The position numbers and the translations under genes are program-made. A stretch of DNA of 64,000 bases, taken from contig JAYKXP010000007.1 of NCBI GenBank assembly GCA_037176845.1, positions 682,001-746,000 on the forward strand, given 5' to 3'. Shown piece after piece: positions 36,678 to 48,475 of this stretch (the stretch's first letter is position 1; each line of letters begins with the position of its first letter). The DNA is from Paramarasmius palmivorus (taxonomy: Eukaryota > Basidiomycota > Agaricomycetes > Agaricales > Marasmiaceae). A model generated the notes under the pieces. The model had not been told where the DNA came from, made no database searches, and saw only the letters and a program-made list of their open reading frames with translations.

Positions 36678-37531
36678 ATTTGGTCTGGTGGTGAGATATT
36701 CTAAAAGAGTGACAGAGGTAAAGAATGCGAGTATACGAGGAGAAGAAAAGAAAGGAAGGAAACTAGCAAAGTCTCGATTCCTTCTTTCGTTCTCTACGAG
36801 GGACAGTGATAGTGAGGGTGTAGGAGAATGAGGGTAACGGCGTTATGCTGTCACGGTACCGTTGCCACGGCCCACACCCCTAGAAATTTTCAACGTCAAA
36901 GTTCGACATGATGCATGATCTGATTCTCGAAACACACTACGGGACTGTATATTTGGGGAAAACATCTACCCTACAGAAGAAGAAAAGAACAGCATCTCCA
37001 GAATCTTTCTCTATTCAGGTAGTAAAAGCTAAAGTCCAAGCTTCAGGCTCTAGCTCGCCGACGCTTCAGCAAACCGCTGGAACCAATTTCAACCAAAAAT
37101 ATCCCGTCGTGGGTAAGTCCCGGGACATATCAACGCCCTATGCTAACGAGGACCTCGTTTCGTTTCCGTTGCCGAAGGAAGCCTCCAGGCACCGTGATGT
37201 GGTGATACAAAACACACGGTACCACTTTCAAGGATGAATTGCGGACAGCGAGAAGCGGGAGTTGCAAGAAGGGTCCGATGAAGAAGCATGGTCATTCTTC
37301 CTGGTAAAACGCGGATGCATGGGGGATGAGGGTAAAAATACAAATGACCGAGAAAGCGCCTATACACGCGGAACAGAAATCTGCGAAAGCCTAAGTCCGA
37401 AAGGTTTCCACCATGAAGGTGATGCTTCCAATGCCCAGCGGATGACACGAATTTGGTACTGATACAGATATTTGAGTATTGAGTTGGTCATGCAGGAAGT
37501 CCGTAAAGTTCGTCGTCATTCGTCATTTCAT
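36678..37531. other. Intergenic, weak 109-codon frame only
   Basis: 854 nt upstream of the membrane-protein gene. A plus-strand frame at 36908-37237 (109 codons, starting MMHDLILETHYGTVYLG) has no family resemblance and no splice context, so it is not called. The purine-rich stretch at about 36720-36790 is probably promoter or 5' UTR. Confidence 0.4.
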
Positions 37532-39898
37532 TCAGAGACAGCACGATGTGCTCGATGCCTCGAAGGAGTCTTTGATCTGTCAAGGAAGAAATGGATTAGA
37601 ACCGAACGGCGAATCAATATGAATGACCAGCTGAGCTGACAGTGATAAGGAAAGGAAGACTGACTTGTTTGAAGAATTCATCATCATGCAGGGTTCGGAA
37701 CGCTATCATAGCCAATGTCTGTGTAACGCACATGGTGGCGTCATGGGCAGCATCAGTAGCCGCTGAGCGAGCGAACGCAGCGGTATGATTTCCTCCGTTG
37801 GGTTCAGTAGGTATGGCTATTGATAGCCATAGGAGCATTGAGCGTTCAGCGGTGTCTTGCGGAAGGAACCAGACTTACCGAACATCGGATGGAGAGCAGG
37901 TAGATCTAAGTTATTAGAAAACGATGTTGAGACTCGGAATGGTACAGACGACAGCACATATCCAAGGTCACTCACGGTAACCGACATTGCCCTACAAGAT
38001 CGGAATCAGCCCGTGTCCGCACCTAGTGAATGACGACTTACAAAATCAGTGGACGCCGTGGAACCCTGACAGGTTGTGTCCATTTGGAAATGCTCCTTGG
38101 CGATCTTTGTGAACTCCTTTGCTAAACGAGACCCATGAGCTTGACACCTGAAGTAATAACAGCATTGTGACACGTACCTAGAACCTCGTTCTGGTTCAAA
38201 TCATAGTAAGAAGCATCGGCTTTGATGTTCACTTTACAACCTGTTGCCATCGAGGCTGCCCTGTGAGAGGATGAGTACCCAATCCATCGCATTCACCGGC
38301 ACAGCATCTTACTTAAAACAGTTGACAACCCTATCAGCAAATGCTTCTAGTTCAAGATGGCTTGGTGCTCGGACTATCCATCTCATCTTTGCATAGTCGG
38401 GAATGACTGTATGCGGCTGATTGAGTATCACATCTTATCAAGACCAGATTCATAGTACCATTTGGAAGCCAATCCTTGCCTAGTATAACTCCGTGGACCC
38501 GGTGATCTGGCTTAATCTGCTGTCGAAGGACTGAAATACTGGAATATGCGAGAAACGCGGCATCGAGTGCATTAGTTCCTTCCCTACGGGAGAACGCGAT
38601 GAGCAAGAGATGACCTTATCAGGCGCGCTAACGCATACCATGGTGCCATTCCCGCATGAGCACTAAATGAGCATCTATTTCAGCCTTCTTCGAGATGTCG
38701 GTGATTTCCATACATACTTTTTGCCGAAATATTCGACCTCGATGGTTTGCATCGCGTTGGAAGATCCCACGTCGAAGGAATGCGAAGGTCCGGGTCCTGG
38801 ATGGGACCTGAGTGGGTTTAGATTCAGACGCCGCCCAAGGATAGAGAACGAGATGGTAATCTCACATGATGCAAATATCCATATCTTTGTAGCCCCCGCG
38901 TTCTAGAAGGATGATCTTCCCGCCCCCACTTTCCTCAGCTGGTGTGGAGATATTTGGACACATTGAGAATCAATGATCCCTGGTATAAGGCGTACGTACC
39001 TGGCGTCCCAAGCAGTATTATCTTTCCGGAAGTACCAGTAGCTTGAAGAGCTGTCTTCAAAGCTATGGCCACGCCGCATCCACTGGTAGCAATGAGGTTA
39101 TGTCCACATGCATGGCCGATGCCGTTGAGGGCGTCCATCTCTGTGATTGAAATTTAGTCTTTACGAGGATATTACATCTCGAGAGGATATAAGGACTTAC
39201 CAGAGTTGATTCCTACTACTCTTCCGCCTGAACCGTGGGTGTATTCAGCTCTCCAAGCGGTAGAAAGACCGAGGTATCGTCTGGTAACCTTGAACCCATG
39301 ATCTTCCATGAAGGAAGTCAAAAGGTCGTGAGCAAACCTGGCGCCACAACCATGTCAGAAGTTGATGAGAACGGGAACACATTGGACACATACTTTTCCT
39401 CGAACTGGAGCTCTGGATTCTCTGCACACGAGAGATGATCATGAGTTTAACAATTTGACCCGCAAGAACATAGAGCGGCTACCGTGTATCTGTAAGCTGA
39501 GCTTGCGTAGCTTCGGCTTGAGGTCATCTAGTACGGTATCGATCGCTTGTGTGGAGACACTGCGAAACTGGTCTTTGGACGGGGTGTATGCAGGTAGGGT
39601 CGCCTGTGACTCGCATGGCCACCAGAGCGCTTGTTTTCCGAACGAGAAATCACAGTTTGGGCAGTAGCAATCGAATCGTTCATCCTGACCAAAAAGACGC
39701 GTCTGTCAATGTCACGATTCCGAAGAATAGTTATGGACCACGTACCGACTGTTCTTTCGCCGTCGAGACTTTTTCACTACTACGCGACGAAGATTGAGCC
39801 GGCCCTCGAGTCGAGACTGGATGACGAGATTGTTTTCTGCGTTTGAATAGACCAGTGAAGCAGCCTGGGGTAGAGTCAGTATAGAGTGGAGGGGACAT
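37532..39898 (-). CDS. Peptidase M20 family, PM20D2-like dipeptidase
   Basis: Multi-exon metallopeptidase gene. The N-terminal ~70 residues (from [20 protein letters not shown]) are basic and Ser-rich and look disordered. The catalytic part opens with [20 protein letters not shown] (split by an intron after the His) and ELQFEEK. It carries the zinc-site motif [20 protein letters not shown]. Further on are [20 protein letters not shown] and [11 protein letters not shown] from the dimerisation (lid) domain, then [16 protein letters not shown], where the His is a likely zinc or catalytic residue. The final exon adds [14 protein letters not shown] before a TGA (37532-37534). PM20D2 enzymes cleave dipeptides such as beta-alanyl-lysine and are thought to act in metabolite repair; the substrate here is unproved. 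The exon 1-2 junction around 39650-39750 has several possible acceptors, all in frame. Confidence 0.88.
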
Positions 39899-42800
39899 GA
39901 TGGTAGGAGGAAGAAAGGCTGGGTGGTCAGATATCCCCGAGCCGTTTTGTCTTCATATTTATGAGGAATCGAAATAATCGCCAAAACCAATACACGTCGG
40001 TGACCGGTCACTCCAAGTGTCGGTTTATGTGATCCCGATCATCAAAAAGAAGTCCACTCACCTCGGAGTGTGAGGTAATCCAGAGCACATAGCTAGCCGA
40101 AGATCTCCCAGATCTACGTGGTACCTAGATCACACATGTTATTTTTCACATTTCAGGCCAAAACAGACCAAAATTCTATCCTAAAACCTGCTCAAACGAC
40201 AGTAACTACATCCAGTACCTTAATTATCCTGCGAGGATTCGCATCCGGATGTGGCAGATTCGGTCGCTCTGTCCATGTAAGTCTGTAGAAGTCTGTACGT
40301 CGAGTCGAACCGGTCATCGCTTGAAGATGGTCTTAGACTCCTGGCTTTTTCTTGTCTTCATCGGAAGTCCGAGGGAAACGGTTAACATCCAGGGAGTGCA
40401 GCAGCAAAAGCGCGTCAAGCATAGCAGGGCTTCCTACTTGTTATTATCAAGCTCCGCGGAAGAACTCGAGGGCCATCATATTCGAGGACGCTAGTTCCCG
40501 AGTGAGTTTTCGAATGCCGCAGGCTATTGGTAACATGAGAATTTCATTCGTCATGGCTGGGAAAAGCCCATACAAATTGTATCGTCCCTGGAGAAAGGCT
40601 CAAGAAATGGCATGAGAATCGGGGTTGAATAGGGTTGAATAGACTTTGGCCTTGGAGCACGTACCTACAATGTGACTTGCCGTAGAAGTGGAAGTCACTG
40701 CATTAGAAATATAGATGTCGAAAAGAAAGCGGCCGAGCATCGAGACGTCAGCTGAGATTTCGAAGGGAATCCATTCCATGTCCCGACTCGGAGCGTCTAA
40801 AAACTGTGCTTTATCCTGCATAGGACGAATTACAACGTCACGAAATGGCATTTGACGATGGCGGCCTCTGAATGGGTCAAATTCCAACATCTGACACGAA
40901 ACCCCAGCCCTGACCAGTAGAATCACCGACACGATAAGTCAAGAAGCCTACAAATGGACCAATTCACAATGACACCTGCCGGTTGCCTTCGTGTCATCGA
41001 TGGACCTCTGAGTCTGTCGTTCACTGTCGCGCGTCGTTCTAGCGGCCGAGCTCGCCGACGAGGGTTTCGACATGTTGGACGGTTCCGAAGCGTCTTGAGG
41101 TGTATCCATATTGACAAAAGTGACGGGATCCTAAATTGGCAAAGTCTCCACCGCTTCTTTCATAACGTTCATATTCTTGGCCAGGTTGATACCGAGAAGC
41201 GAGAGGATCGAGAACATTGCATGAGCTGGCGCTGTTTCGAATATTCAACCTCAGCGTCCAAAGTTCTCCGCCGTAGACGGGTTACGAAAATCTTCATTGA
41301 AAACCGAGTATACGAGGGGCGTCTTGTCCTGCTGTTCTCAATTTCGGCACACGAACCATTCGTAGAACGCGGAACGCACCAAAAATCGCCTTGACCATCA
41401 GCTCTTTTATCAGATTTGACCCAGCTTTTTCGCGTCCATCCACCGTTCCGAAGTCGCGAAACATTCATGCAACACGAAATCCGCACCAGACCAACCGATG
41501 AGCAAACAAAGATGCCCCGGAATAGAAAATAATAGGGACCAGTCTCGAGTAAGTATTCGTTGTTAATAGGAGAATGGCAAGAAGAGGAAATCAGAGCTGG
41601 TGCATGGGAGACGAAGAGGCGTTGTTGTGTTCAACCTGGGTCTAGTGCCCAGTGACGCGTCGGAAAAATCAACAACACTTCAGGAGCAGAGCTAGATATA
41701 CTTTTCACGGGAATTGCTGCAAAGTTCCGTTGAAGGGAAGTTATTCTTCAGGTTGGCACGCAGAAGGTATCTTTGTTCAAAATTCTCGCACATGCGTACT
41801 ATCAAAATTCGCTTCCATTGAAACTCTCGAGCCTTGTTCAGCATTTCCTTTCCAGAATGATCATATGCGTCCTATAACCTGCTTAAAGCCTCTGAGGTAT
41901 TCGTCAGTTGGTCCGCGTACCCAAGTAACTCTTCGCTGACCCCTCTGGAACACGCTTGAAGTCAATCACTTGGAATACCAGCCCTGGGTTTCAAACTCTG
42001 TTCTCGTGCCACTTTTGAAACGTGGTCTACTACCTCAATAGTAGTAACCTTTTCACTCGGTTTCATGTTATCTGCACTCTATACCAGATATCCTCAAGTT
42101 GGGCGCGGTGTAGCCCCTCTTTGATCCTGCAGCTGCGGCACGTATTGTTCCTTGGGGCGAGGATATCAAATGAATTCAAGCAAGCCATCTGCTATTGCAC
42201 CCACACGAGATCAAACACTGAAAATTTCGTTTGACTTCCATCCATGCCGCTCAACGCCGGTCAACGAACGAAAAACTCCTTTGGCCCAGTTACGCTGGGT
42301 TTTTACCTTCAATCTATCTTCCCCGGAAAGGCCTCTGAACGCGGGTAATCGTGTGGCTGAACCCTTGACATGTCCTTCCATCGCGGACATGCTCTGGAAG
42401 AAGATAAAACCCGACTGCTGTTGTATATCACTGTTAGATTAGACACACTCGTGTGCGTAGAACGGAACGGAGGTGATTAGATCATTCACGTTCGACGCCT
42501 CAAGAGGTCGAGACTCGAGAACATTGATTGACACCCTTCGGAGAGTTTGGACCGGATAACCTAGCTAAATGAAGGACGGAAGAGCAGCCTCAACGTTCAG
42601 CCTCAAAGTATGCGCTTCTGCAAATCACCATCCAGCGCAGTACAAAAAGGCAAGTCTATCCAAATCGATATTCAAAATTAGAGTGTATAGTAATGTGTGT
42701 AATCCCGAGAAAAATAAGCATAACAAAAGGGGTGAAGGGATTCGGAAGTCAAGGTCGGAACGCTCGTGTGGATCCGCACCGATGGGGCCCAAGGGCGAGA

Positions 42801-43012
42801 ATGACGGGGATGTAAAGTAGAGTATGGTAGGTGGTACTGAGATGTGAATGATGTCCAACAAGATCGGAATGACAAGTGACGGGACTCATAGAAGCGATAT
42901 TTACCAATATGCAAAAAATTATAGATGGAGATGGGGTTGAAGAGCCTGACGAAAGCACAAGAGTTCCAAACGAAAAAGATGCCGAAGAAGGGATGTGCGG
43001 AGACAAAGGAGA
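39899..43012. other. Gene-poor interval with one unresolved minus-strand locus
   Basis: 3.1 kb between the peptidase start and the end of the DnaJ gene. On the minus strand, 41480-40600 contains protein-like text. It starts MFRDFGTVDGREKAGSNLIK near 41464; about 41240-41130 reads APAHAMFSILSLLGINLAKN; then DPVTFVNMDTPQDASEPSN lies beyond an in-frame TAG; and about 40850-40670 reads PSRDMEWIPFEISADVSMLG. The parts do not connect into one frame with convincing introns, and the family is not recognised. At 40622-40641 the 10-mer GGGTTGAATA is repeated twice. Nothing else was supported. Confidence 0.4.
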
Positions 43013-45123
43013 CTATGCCTGTGCAGCCTCTGCGGTCTTCTCCTTCTCCTTCTCCTCCTTTTCCTTCTCCTTCAACTTCTCGGCCTCCTTTGCCTGCCTG
43101 ATCATCTCTTCTCTCTTGGCCTTCGCTGCCTTTGTCGCGCTATGTTTATGCTTAGGTTGTGCGGCTTCCGCGACCATTCTGGTGACAGGAGATATTAATG
43201 AAACCATCCTTTCCCGGGAGAAGTAGACAAGAACAAGCAAAAAACGCACCTCTCCAACTCCCTCCGCTCTTCATCAGATTCATCTGGAACAGTTGATTTG
43301 AAAATGGCTCCAATCAGAAGTAGTCCCTATTCCCAAAGCATGTTGGTTTAATGTGTCCATCTCCAGAAAGAATGCACAAATGCACACCTTGGCCCTGTTC
43401 ACTAACACCTGTTCCGGAACACCCGGTTCTTTCAGGACGTTATCTACCACCTCTCTCAATACCTGGATCACTTCCAATCGTGCACCTCTCCACGATGCGA
43501 GCATAATCTAACGGCATACATTTTAGCATTAAGATATCCATGAGCGGAAAGACACACCTTGCCCGTAACGTCCATCTCGAGCGCTCGTAGTTCTTCCTCT
43601 GCGAGCTCGCCTTTTGCTTGGAGTTTCTCCATTTCTAGCATCATATCGCGTACGCTTAGTCTATCAGGACCAGAACGTCAACCAGCGAAACTCAACCAAA
43701 CAAAGGACCACATACGCGCTACCAATAACACCCCAAACATCTTTCGCCAGCGATCCCTTTTCCTTTAGACGCGAAAAGAACCCAGGACTATCCCAACCCT
43801 CATTAGCACCTAGCTCACAACGAAATAAAAACCACTCACATCCCCAAAAACTTCCTACTCTTCAAGAACGACGTAGCCTTCATGATGTACACACCCCCAA
43901 TTGTATGCAACAACTCCACACCAAAGCTCTCCAACTTGAGATCCTCCGCTTCCCTCTTCATCTTCGCCTCAAACGCCAACGTCTCAGGATCATCTCTATC
44001 CCCAGGATGTTTCGCGTCCACAAACGGTCGTAAACGTTCAGCCATCTTCTTGGTAAGCATCTCAACACGGGCTTCCATGACCTTCCTACGCTCTTTTTCT
44101 TGTTCGCGTAATTTTTCTTTACGCTTACGAGCGGCTTCACGTTCCTTCTCGATGCGTTCGCGTTCTTTTTCTCTTGCAGCCTCTTTAGTGCTGTGTGTAG
44201 AAGGAGGTGGCGATGTGGAAGTTGCGGAGGTTTGGTCGGTGGTACCATGTGGAACGAGGGAGTTGTTACTTGGTTGATGCGTGGTTTCTGGACGTTCAGG
44301 TGTGGTAGCAGTAGGGGTCGTTTCTGCGTGAGCTTCGGGGGCGGTTGTGGTGGTCTCTGCAGTGGCAGTAGCAGGCGGTGTTGTCGCCGTAGGCGTTGAT
44401 CCAGAATGCGTAACACCCGGTGTCGAAGGTCCCTCTCCATTTAACTGCTTTTCCAGTTCAGCCTTTTCCTCATCAGTCATCATAGTCGTAGCCGCGGTCG
44501 TCATATCCTTCATTATGGAGATTTCTCCGATCTACATTGTACTCGGTCAGCGCACGAACAGAATCAGATGATAAACACGCACATAATCAACGAATCGGTC
44601 TCCACCAAACACATTGGCAAAGAAACCTGCTGCGTCTTCGATATTGATACCGCCTTCCTTATCTACCATTGATTTTCCATTCTTATCGTAGACTGCTCGG
44701 AGGTTCTGGTTGCGTATGATATGTTTAGTCAGAACCAACGTCATGCCAGGCGGGTGGAATGGATACTCACTGGATCGGAGAGGACTTGGTAGGCTTTACT
44801 GTTCCGCTTATTCGTCAGCTTGGCTTGCGTAGCCAGAATTTAGCGTGAACGAACCTGATTTCCTTGAATTTTTCTTCGGCATCAGCTGAGGGATTCTTGT
44901 CCGGGTGGTACTGTAATCGCGCCACGCAGTGAGTATGCTGCCTTTGCTGTAATGCAACGAGGGCGGACCTTCATAGCCTGCTTCCTATATGCCTTCTTGA
45001 GTGCACTATCATCTGCATCAACTGGCACATCAAGCTAAAAAGACTCGCAAAGTTAGCCTTGCCACTATAAAGTAAAATAATGATGCTCACCAAGTCATAG
45101 TACTCTGTTTCTACTGGAGCCAT
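43013..45123 (-). CDS. DnaJ (Hsp40) co-chaperone with X-domain, Caj1/Djp1-like
   Basis: The start MAPVETEYYDLLDVPVDADD (first exon short, ATG at 45123) opens a J-domain split by several introns, with KKAYRKQAMKYHPDKNP giving the HPD motif that stimulates Hsp70 ATPase. Then come a bridging segment (FFANVFGGDRFVDYV) and a Pro/Thr-rich insert (about 44200-44450, TATTPPATATAETTTTAP). Next is a long charged coiled-coil (KEKERERIEKEREAARKRKE) running into the DnaJ-X region (KLESFGVELLHTIGGVYIMKA). The C-terminus is Lys/Glu-rich (AEKLKEKEKEEKEKEKTAEA) and ends in TAG at 43013. There is no Cys-rich zinc finger or C-terminal DnaJ domain, so it is a class C-type J-protein. Yeast relatives act in protein import into peroxisomes or at the plasma membrane. 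Confidence 0.9.
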
Positions 45124-45569
45124 CGTGTCGCGTCGGAAAGCGAGTAGGGTATAAGCTAGAAGACGTCTATAGATAAAATGGGAGAAGGAGAGGGAACAGC
45201 ACTAGTGCAGTGAAAGATGGTGGCAGTTCCAAGCAAAGGCAGTTCTGATTCTGGACTGAAAAATTCGACTGTCGTGACGTAATTTCGGCTTGCGCAGCGG
45301 AATTTCGATTCCTGCACGGATGCAGCCCGAGCTTGCATGCATGGTATGTTCATAAGGATTCATAAGTCATGGGCATAACTAGTTTCTACATTGACAATTT
45401 ATACAACAGAAGAGAGTGTATGTATGAAGGGTGTCGCTTGCGGAAAAGGAAAATCCGTGTAGAAATGCAGGGTAATAATGATAATAAAGTGATGTACTTG
45501 CACGACCAGACCACCAACCAATAGATAGAACCAATAAGGATACGAGTGTGTATAAGCTGTTCTAGTCCT
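45124..45569. other. Intergenic, no gene seen
   Basis: 446 nt between the DnaJ start codon and the end of the upstream minus-strand gene. It holds the DnaJ promoter and the 3' UTR of its neighbour. No coding signal. Confidence 0.5.
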
Positions 45570-46475
45570 TCAATCCTCACCGCCAGGCTCCGAGAACCTA
45601 ACAGCCTTCTTTTGAGGAGTCACCGACTCTGAAGACATGCTTGCTCTCGGAGACGCCGACATGCGTAACGAGGAAGGTGACGAGGATGACGATGAGAGCG
45701 AACGTGGCAAAAACCGAGACATCATCCGACTACTCATCTTCAACGAAAAGAATGCCGACGAATTGCTATTTCTGTCGTTCAAAGAGGACTGCGGCGTAGA
45801 AAGCGATGTAAACGTGGTCGCTGATGATACAGAAGGTGTTAACCCGGGATTGGATGGTACAGAGGAAGGTTTCTTTAATGATGAACGTGCTGGGGGTGGT
45901 GGTAACGCAATGGATGGTGTACGGTGATGATGTGAAGGTCCGCCATTGCGTAGATGAGGTGTTCGAGAGAGGTGTAGACCCATTGCTATTTGTTCAATGG
46001 TCGGAGGTGACCGTGACGGATCATCTCTTCGTATCCGTGATGCAGTATACGTTTGTTCCTCTGTAGTCGTTGAATAATACAGATCATAAGCCTAAAATGA
46101 CAGGGTGATTGAATGTGAGCTAGGTTCCTGGTGTGATTCATGGATCAACAAACTCACATCTGACTCTGTGCGCGACTTTTTGGGAGTAACAGAGAGAGAT
46201 CTTCGTACTGAAGTCATCATTTTTGACTTGCGAGTACTAGAACCAGGAGTATGTTCAGGTGTTGATAATGCTCCGTGATCCCGACCGAGTCGAGTCATTG
46301 TCGCAGTGGATGAAGAAGAATGTCGTTTATGAGAAGGTCGAGGACGAGGAGGAATAGAGCTGGTAGCCATGAAATGCGGGGAGAACGTCGAGGAAGGGGG
46401 GAAACGCAGGTGGTCGACGTGGAGGTCAGCGTTGAAATATTTTTGGGGGCTGTCTAGTAAACTGTCATCGTGCAT
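45570..46475 (-). CDS. Ser-rich disordered protein ending in a KAVRF motif
   Basis: Two exons (46475-46158 and 46091-45570) with a 66-nt intron give 279 residues in a closed frame. The text is rich in Ser, Pro, Arg and His, with no globular domain. Basic SR-type patches are present (KSKMMTSVRRSLSVTPKKSR). A cluster MSSRMMSRFLPRSLSSSSSS is followed by MSASPRASMSSESVTPQKK. The last 15 residues contain KKAVRFSEPGGED; KAVRF fits the RVxF docking consensus for protein phosphatase 1. The many SP and TP pairs suggest phosphorylation by proline-directed kinases. Function unknown; phosphatase docking is inference. Confidence 0.75.
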
Positions 46476-47244
46476 GAGTCGTGTGATATAGTTACTCCGG
46501 CACCACTCGGCAATTTGTGTGGCGGTGTCCCCTTCAGGCGAACAATAGCCAGTTACAGTTGCCAGTAACCCTGGTGTAACCCTCTCCCTTTTCCGTTCGG
46601 AAAATGCAGCAACGGTACGCTCTACCTAGGCCTACTCGAATGCTACAGTAACTTGGTAACCTTTCTATTCTCGTACCCTCAGCCAGGCAAAAATAGTCAC
46701 CACAGCATGAAACATCAAGCTGACACGAGGCTAGAGGTGCGCCACGTTTCTGCGCGCTACGTAGTGTGAAAACACTTTTGCGTTCAGAATCTTCTTCAAT
46801 TTTCCGTTAAGAGTCATCAGCTCCTTTTCTAGAAACCAAGACTTGTTGAGTCTGACGCAACCGCATGATATCGGAGGAACTACATCTTCAGGACAATGTC
46901 CCTGCAATTTTCCTTCATGGATATGCTCCGAATCTGAGACTTTTCCACCGTATGCGCTGGGAAAACTTCAGAATCAATGACTCGTTCTTCCAAAGAGAAC
47001 ATCTAACGATAGAGATACGAACTGCAGTGGACGAACTTGGACGAAGTGACCCTGCGCGCCATACTCCGGTCTGGTAACGTACAATCCGAGACATACCCCT
47101 TTTTTCCGTTTAGAAACCGACAAACCGACGATATTTTCTCCATCAGACACCATCGACGAAGGTTAGTCTCAACATCTACTTAGTGGAAGGATCCAATCTT
47201 GAACGTTTGAACAGACATCCGGATCCAAATGCTCAAAACGTGTC
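46476..47244. other. Divergent promoter region, weak 70-codon frame
   Basis: 769 nt between divergent starts at 46475 (minus) and 47245 (plus). A plus-strand frame at 46865-47077 (MISEELHLQDNVPAIFLHGY start) is intact but short and unrecognised, so it is not called as a gene. Confidence 0.4.
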
Positions 47245-47627
47245 ATGGGTGCCCCAAAAACAGCGCACACCAACTCCGACTTCGAAACGGACACAAAACC
47301 AATAGACCACGCTGAAATATTCGCGTTGCTCAACTCGATCGGTACGTCACGCGTCTTGTCGCCTATGCTCTACTCATTTGTAACCGAGGAACTCACCTTA
47401 GATGAGAGAACATGAACCTAGGGACTTGGACGACCTCCCAGGAATACTTGAACTCGAATACTGCCGACCACCTCCGAAGACATGGTACCGAATCTAACGA
47501 AGCGGATATACTCGAATCTCAAGTACTGAAACATTTGAAGACGGTGCTGCTCGAGGAGTGTACGTTTTCGAGTGAGGACAGGGAGAAGTTGTATTGCGTT
47601 TCGACGACACGACGCGTTTATACGTGA
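47245..47627 (+). CDS. Possible small two-exon protein, unknown
   Basis: ATG at 47245 (MGAPKTAHTNSDFETDTKPI) opens a 97-nt first exon that ends in a good donor, GTACGT. An acceptor ending in ...AGATGAG would join it in frame to a 71-codon open segment (NMNLGTWTTSQEYLNSNTAD), giving about 105 residues to a TGA. A more typical acceptor (CTTAG) eleven bases earlier would run into a stop at once. The protein is charged and probably helical near its end (LESQVLKHLKTVLLEE). No family is recognised. It could be a relic of an HNH-type neighbour. Confidence 0.3.
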
Positions 47628-47934
47628 ATAGGTTGCGCGAAGGTGAAGGATTTTGACGACATTCTTCCAGTCAAAGCCGACTTTAGCATGTTACAGTAAA
47701 TTTAATAAAAGATCCTTTTCATTGAGTTAAGTACCACGGACACTCCGGCACGGTAGAACGCCGCTTCTGAACAGGGAAGATTGATGGGCACAGAGTTCGC
47801 TCTCGTTCCTTTTCTACTCCCACGTTCGACTGTCGTTCCCATTCTTACATCCCAGGGAATTGACCTATCTCAAAAGTTTTAATGACTTCTATCTGAATGA
47901 CAAGTCCCAATAATCAATGTGAACCACAACATTG
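47628..47934. other. Intergenic, no gene seen
   Basis: 307 nt with no coding signal between two small predicted genes. It includes an A/T-rich stretch near 47690-47730. Confidence 0.4.
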
Positions 47935-48364
47935 ATGAGAGCCTCTACAACTCGAAAAGCAGAGCCCGATGAAGACGTCCACCTATGCTGCAGATCTCGC
48001 ATGATTCAACAAGGTGTGTACCATTTTCGTTATCGTATTCATATTTATGGAACTTGGCCTGAAAAAAACACACACACAAGAACTCACTTTGTCATACGTG
48101 AAAGCCCACGAACCTTGGAATCTCAACGACCTCCCACCACAATACTTCCTCATTCCCGAGCTTGCAGGTTATCGTCCCCACCTCTGCTTTACTTTGGTCG
48201 ATATCACACCCAGGCAACGTTCAAGGAGCAGCTGCACCGCACCTGGTTCGCTTGCGGCGTGCGAGGAGAAAGTTAAGGGAGATGTTGGAGTATTGCGGGC
48301 CTGGAAGAAGCGTCAAGTAATGGAAGAGTATTTTATTCATATTCCAGGTATCAACGTGAGTTGA
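47935..48364 (+). CDS. Possible small two-exon protein, unknown
   Basis: Exon 1 47935-48013 and exon 2 48081-48364 close to a 120-residue frame across a 67-nt intron (donor GTGTGT, acceptor CACAAG). The protein starts MRASTTRKAEPDEDVHLCCR and contains HEPWNLNDLPPQYFLIPELA. It ends RQVMEEYFIHIPGINVS. The ending YFIHIPG loosely recalls the FFIRWMPE and VFIRYIPE segments of the HNH protein just downstream, so it could be a shortened relative or a lost first unit. The evidence is frame closure and splice consensus only. Confidence 0.35.
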
Positions 48365-48475
48365 TTTGTGTTTCTTGTGGGTGCTTTGGCTGAATCGTTC
48401 TTGGCTGTAGATGTAGAATCCAAATGTTCGAGTCGCTGCTGACAAATACATACTGACTCGCTGAGACCCACCACA

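Noticed and set aside
36908..37237. Plus-strand 109-codon open frame
   Set aside because: No family resemblance, no splice context, and it lies in the promoter region of the divergent membrane-protein gene. Chance open frames of this size are common here.
42994..43226. Plus-strand hydrophobic Leu/Phe/Ser-rich frames that look like a membrane protein
   Set aside because: Antisense of the Lys/Glu-rich tail of the DnaJ protein; CTT/TTC repeats give false hydrophobic text.
46865..47077. Plus-strand 70-codon open frame starting MISEELHLQDN
   Set aside because: Intact but short, with no partner exons or recognised motif.
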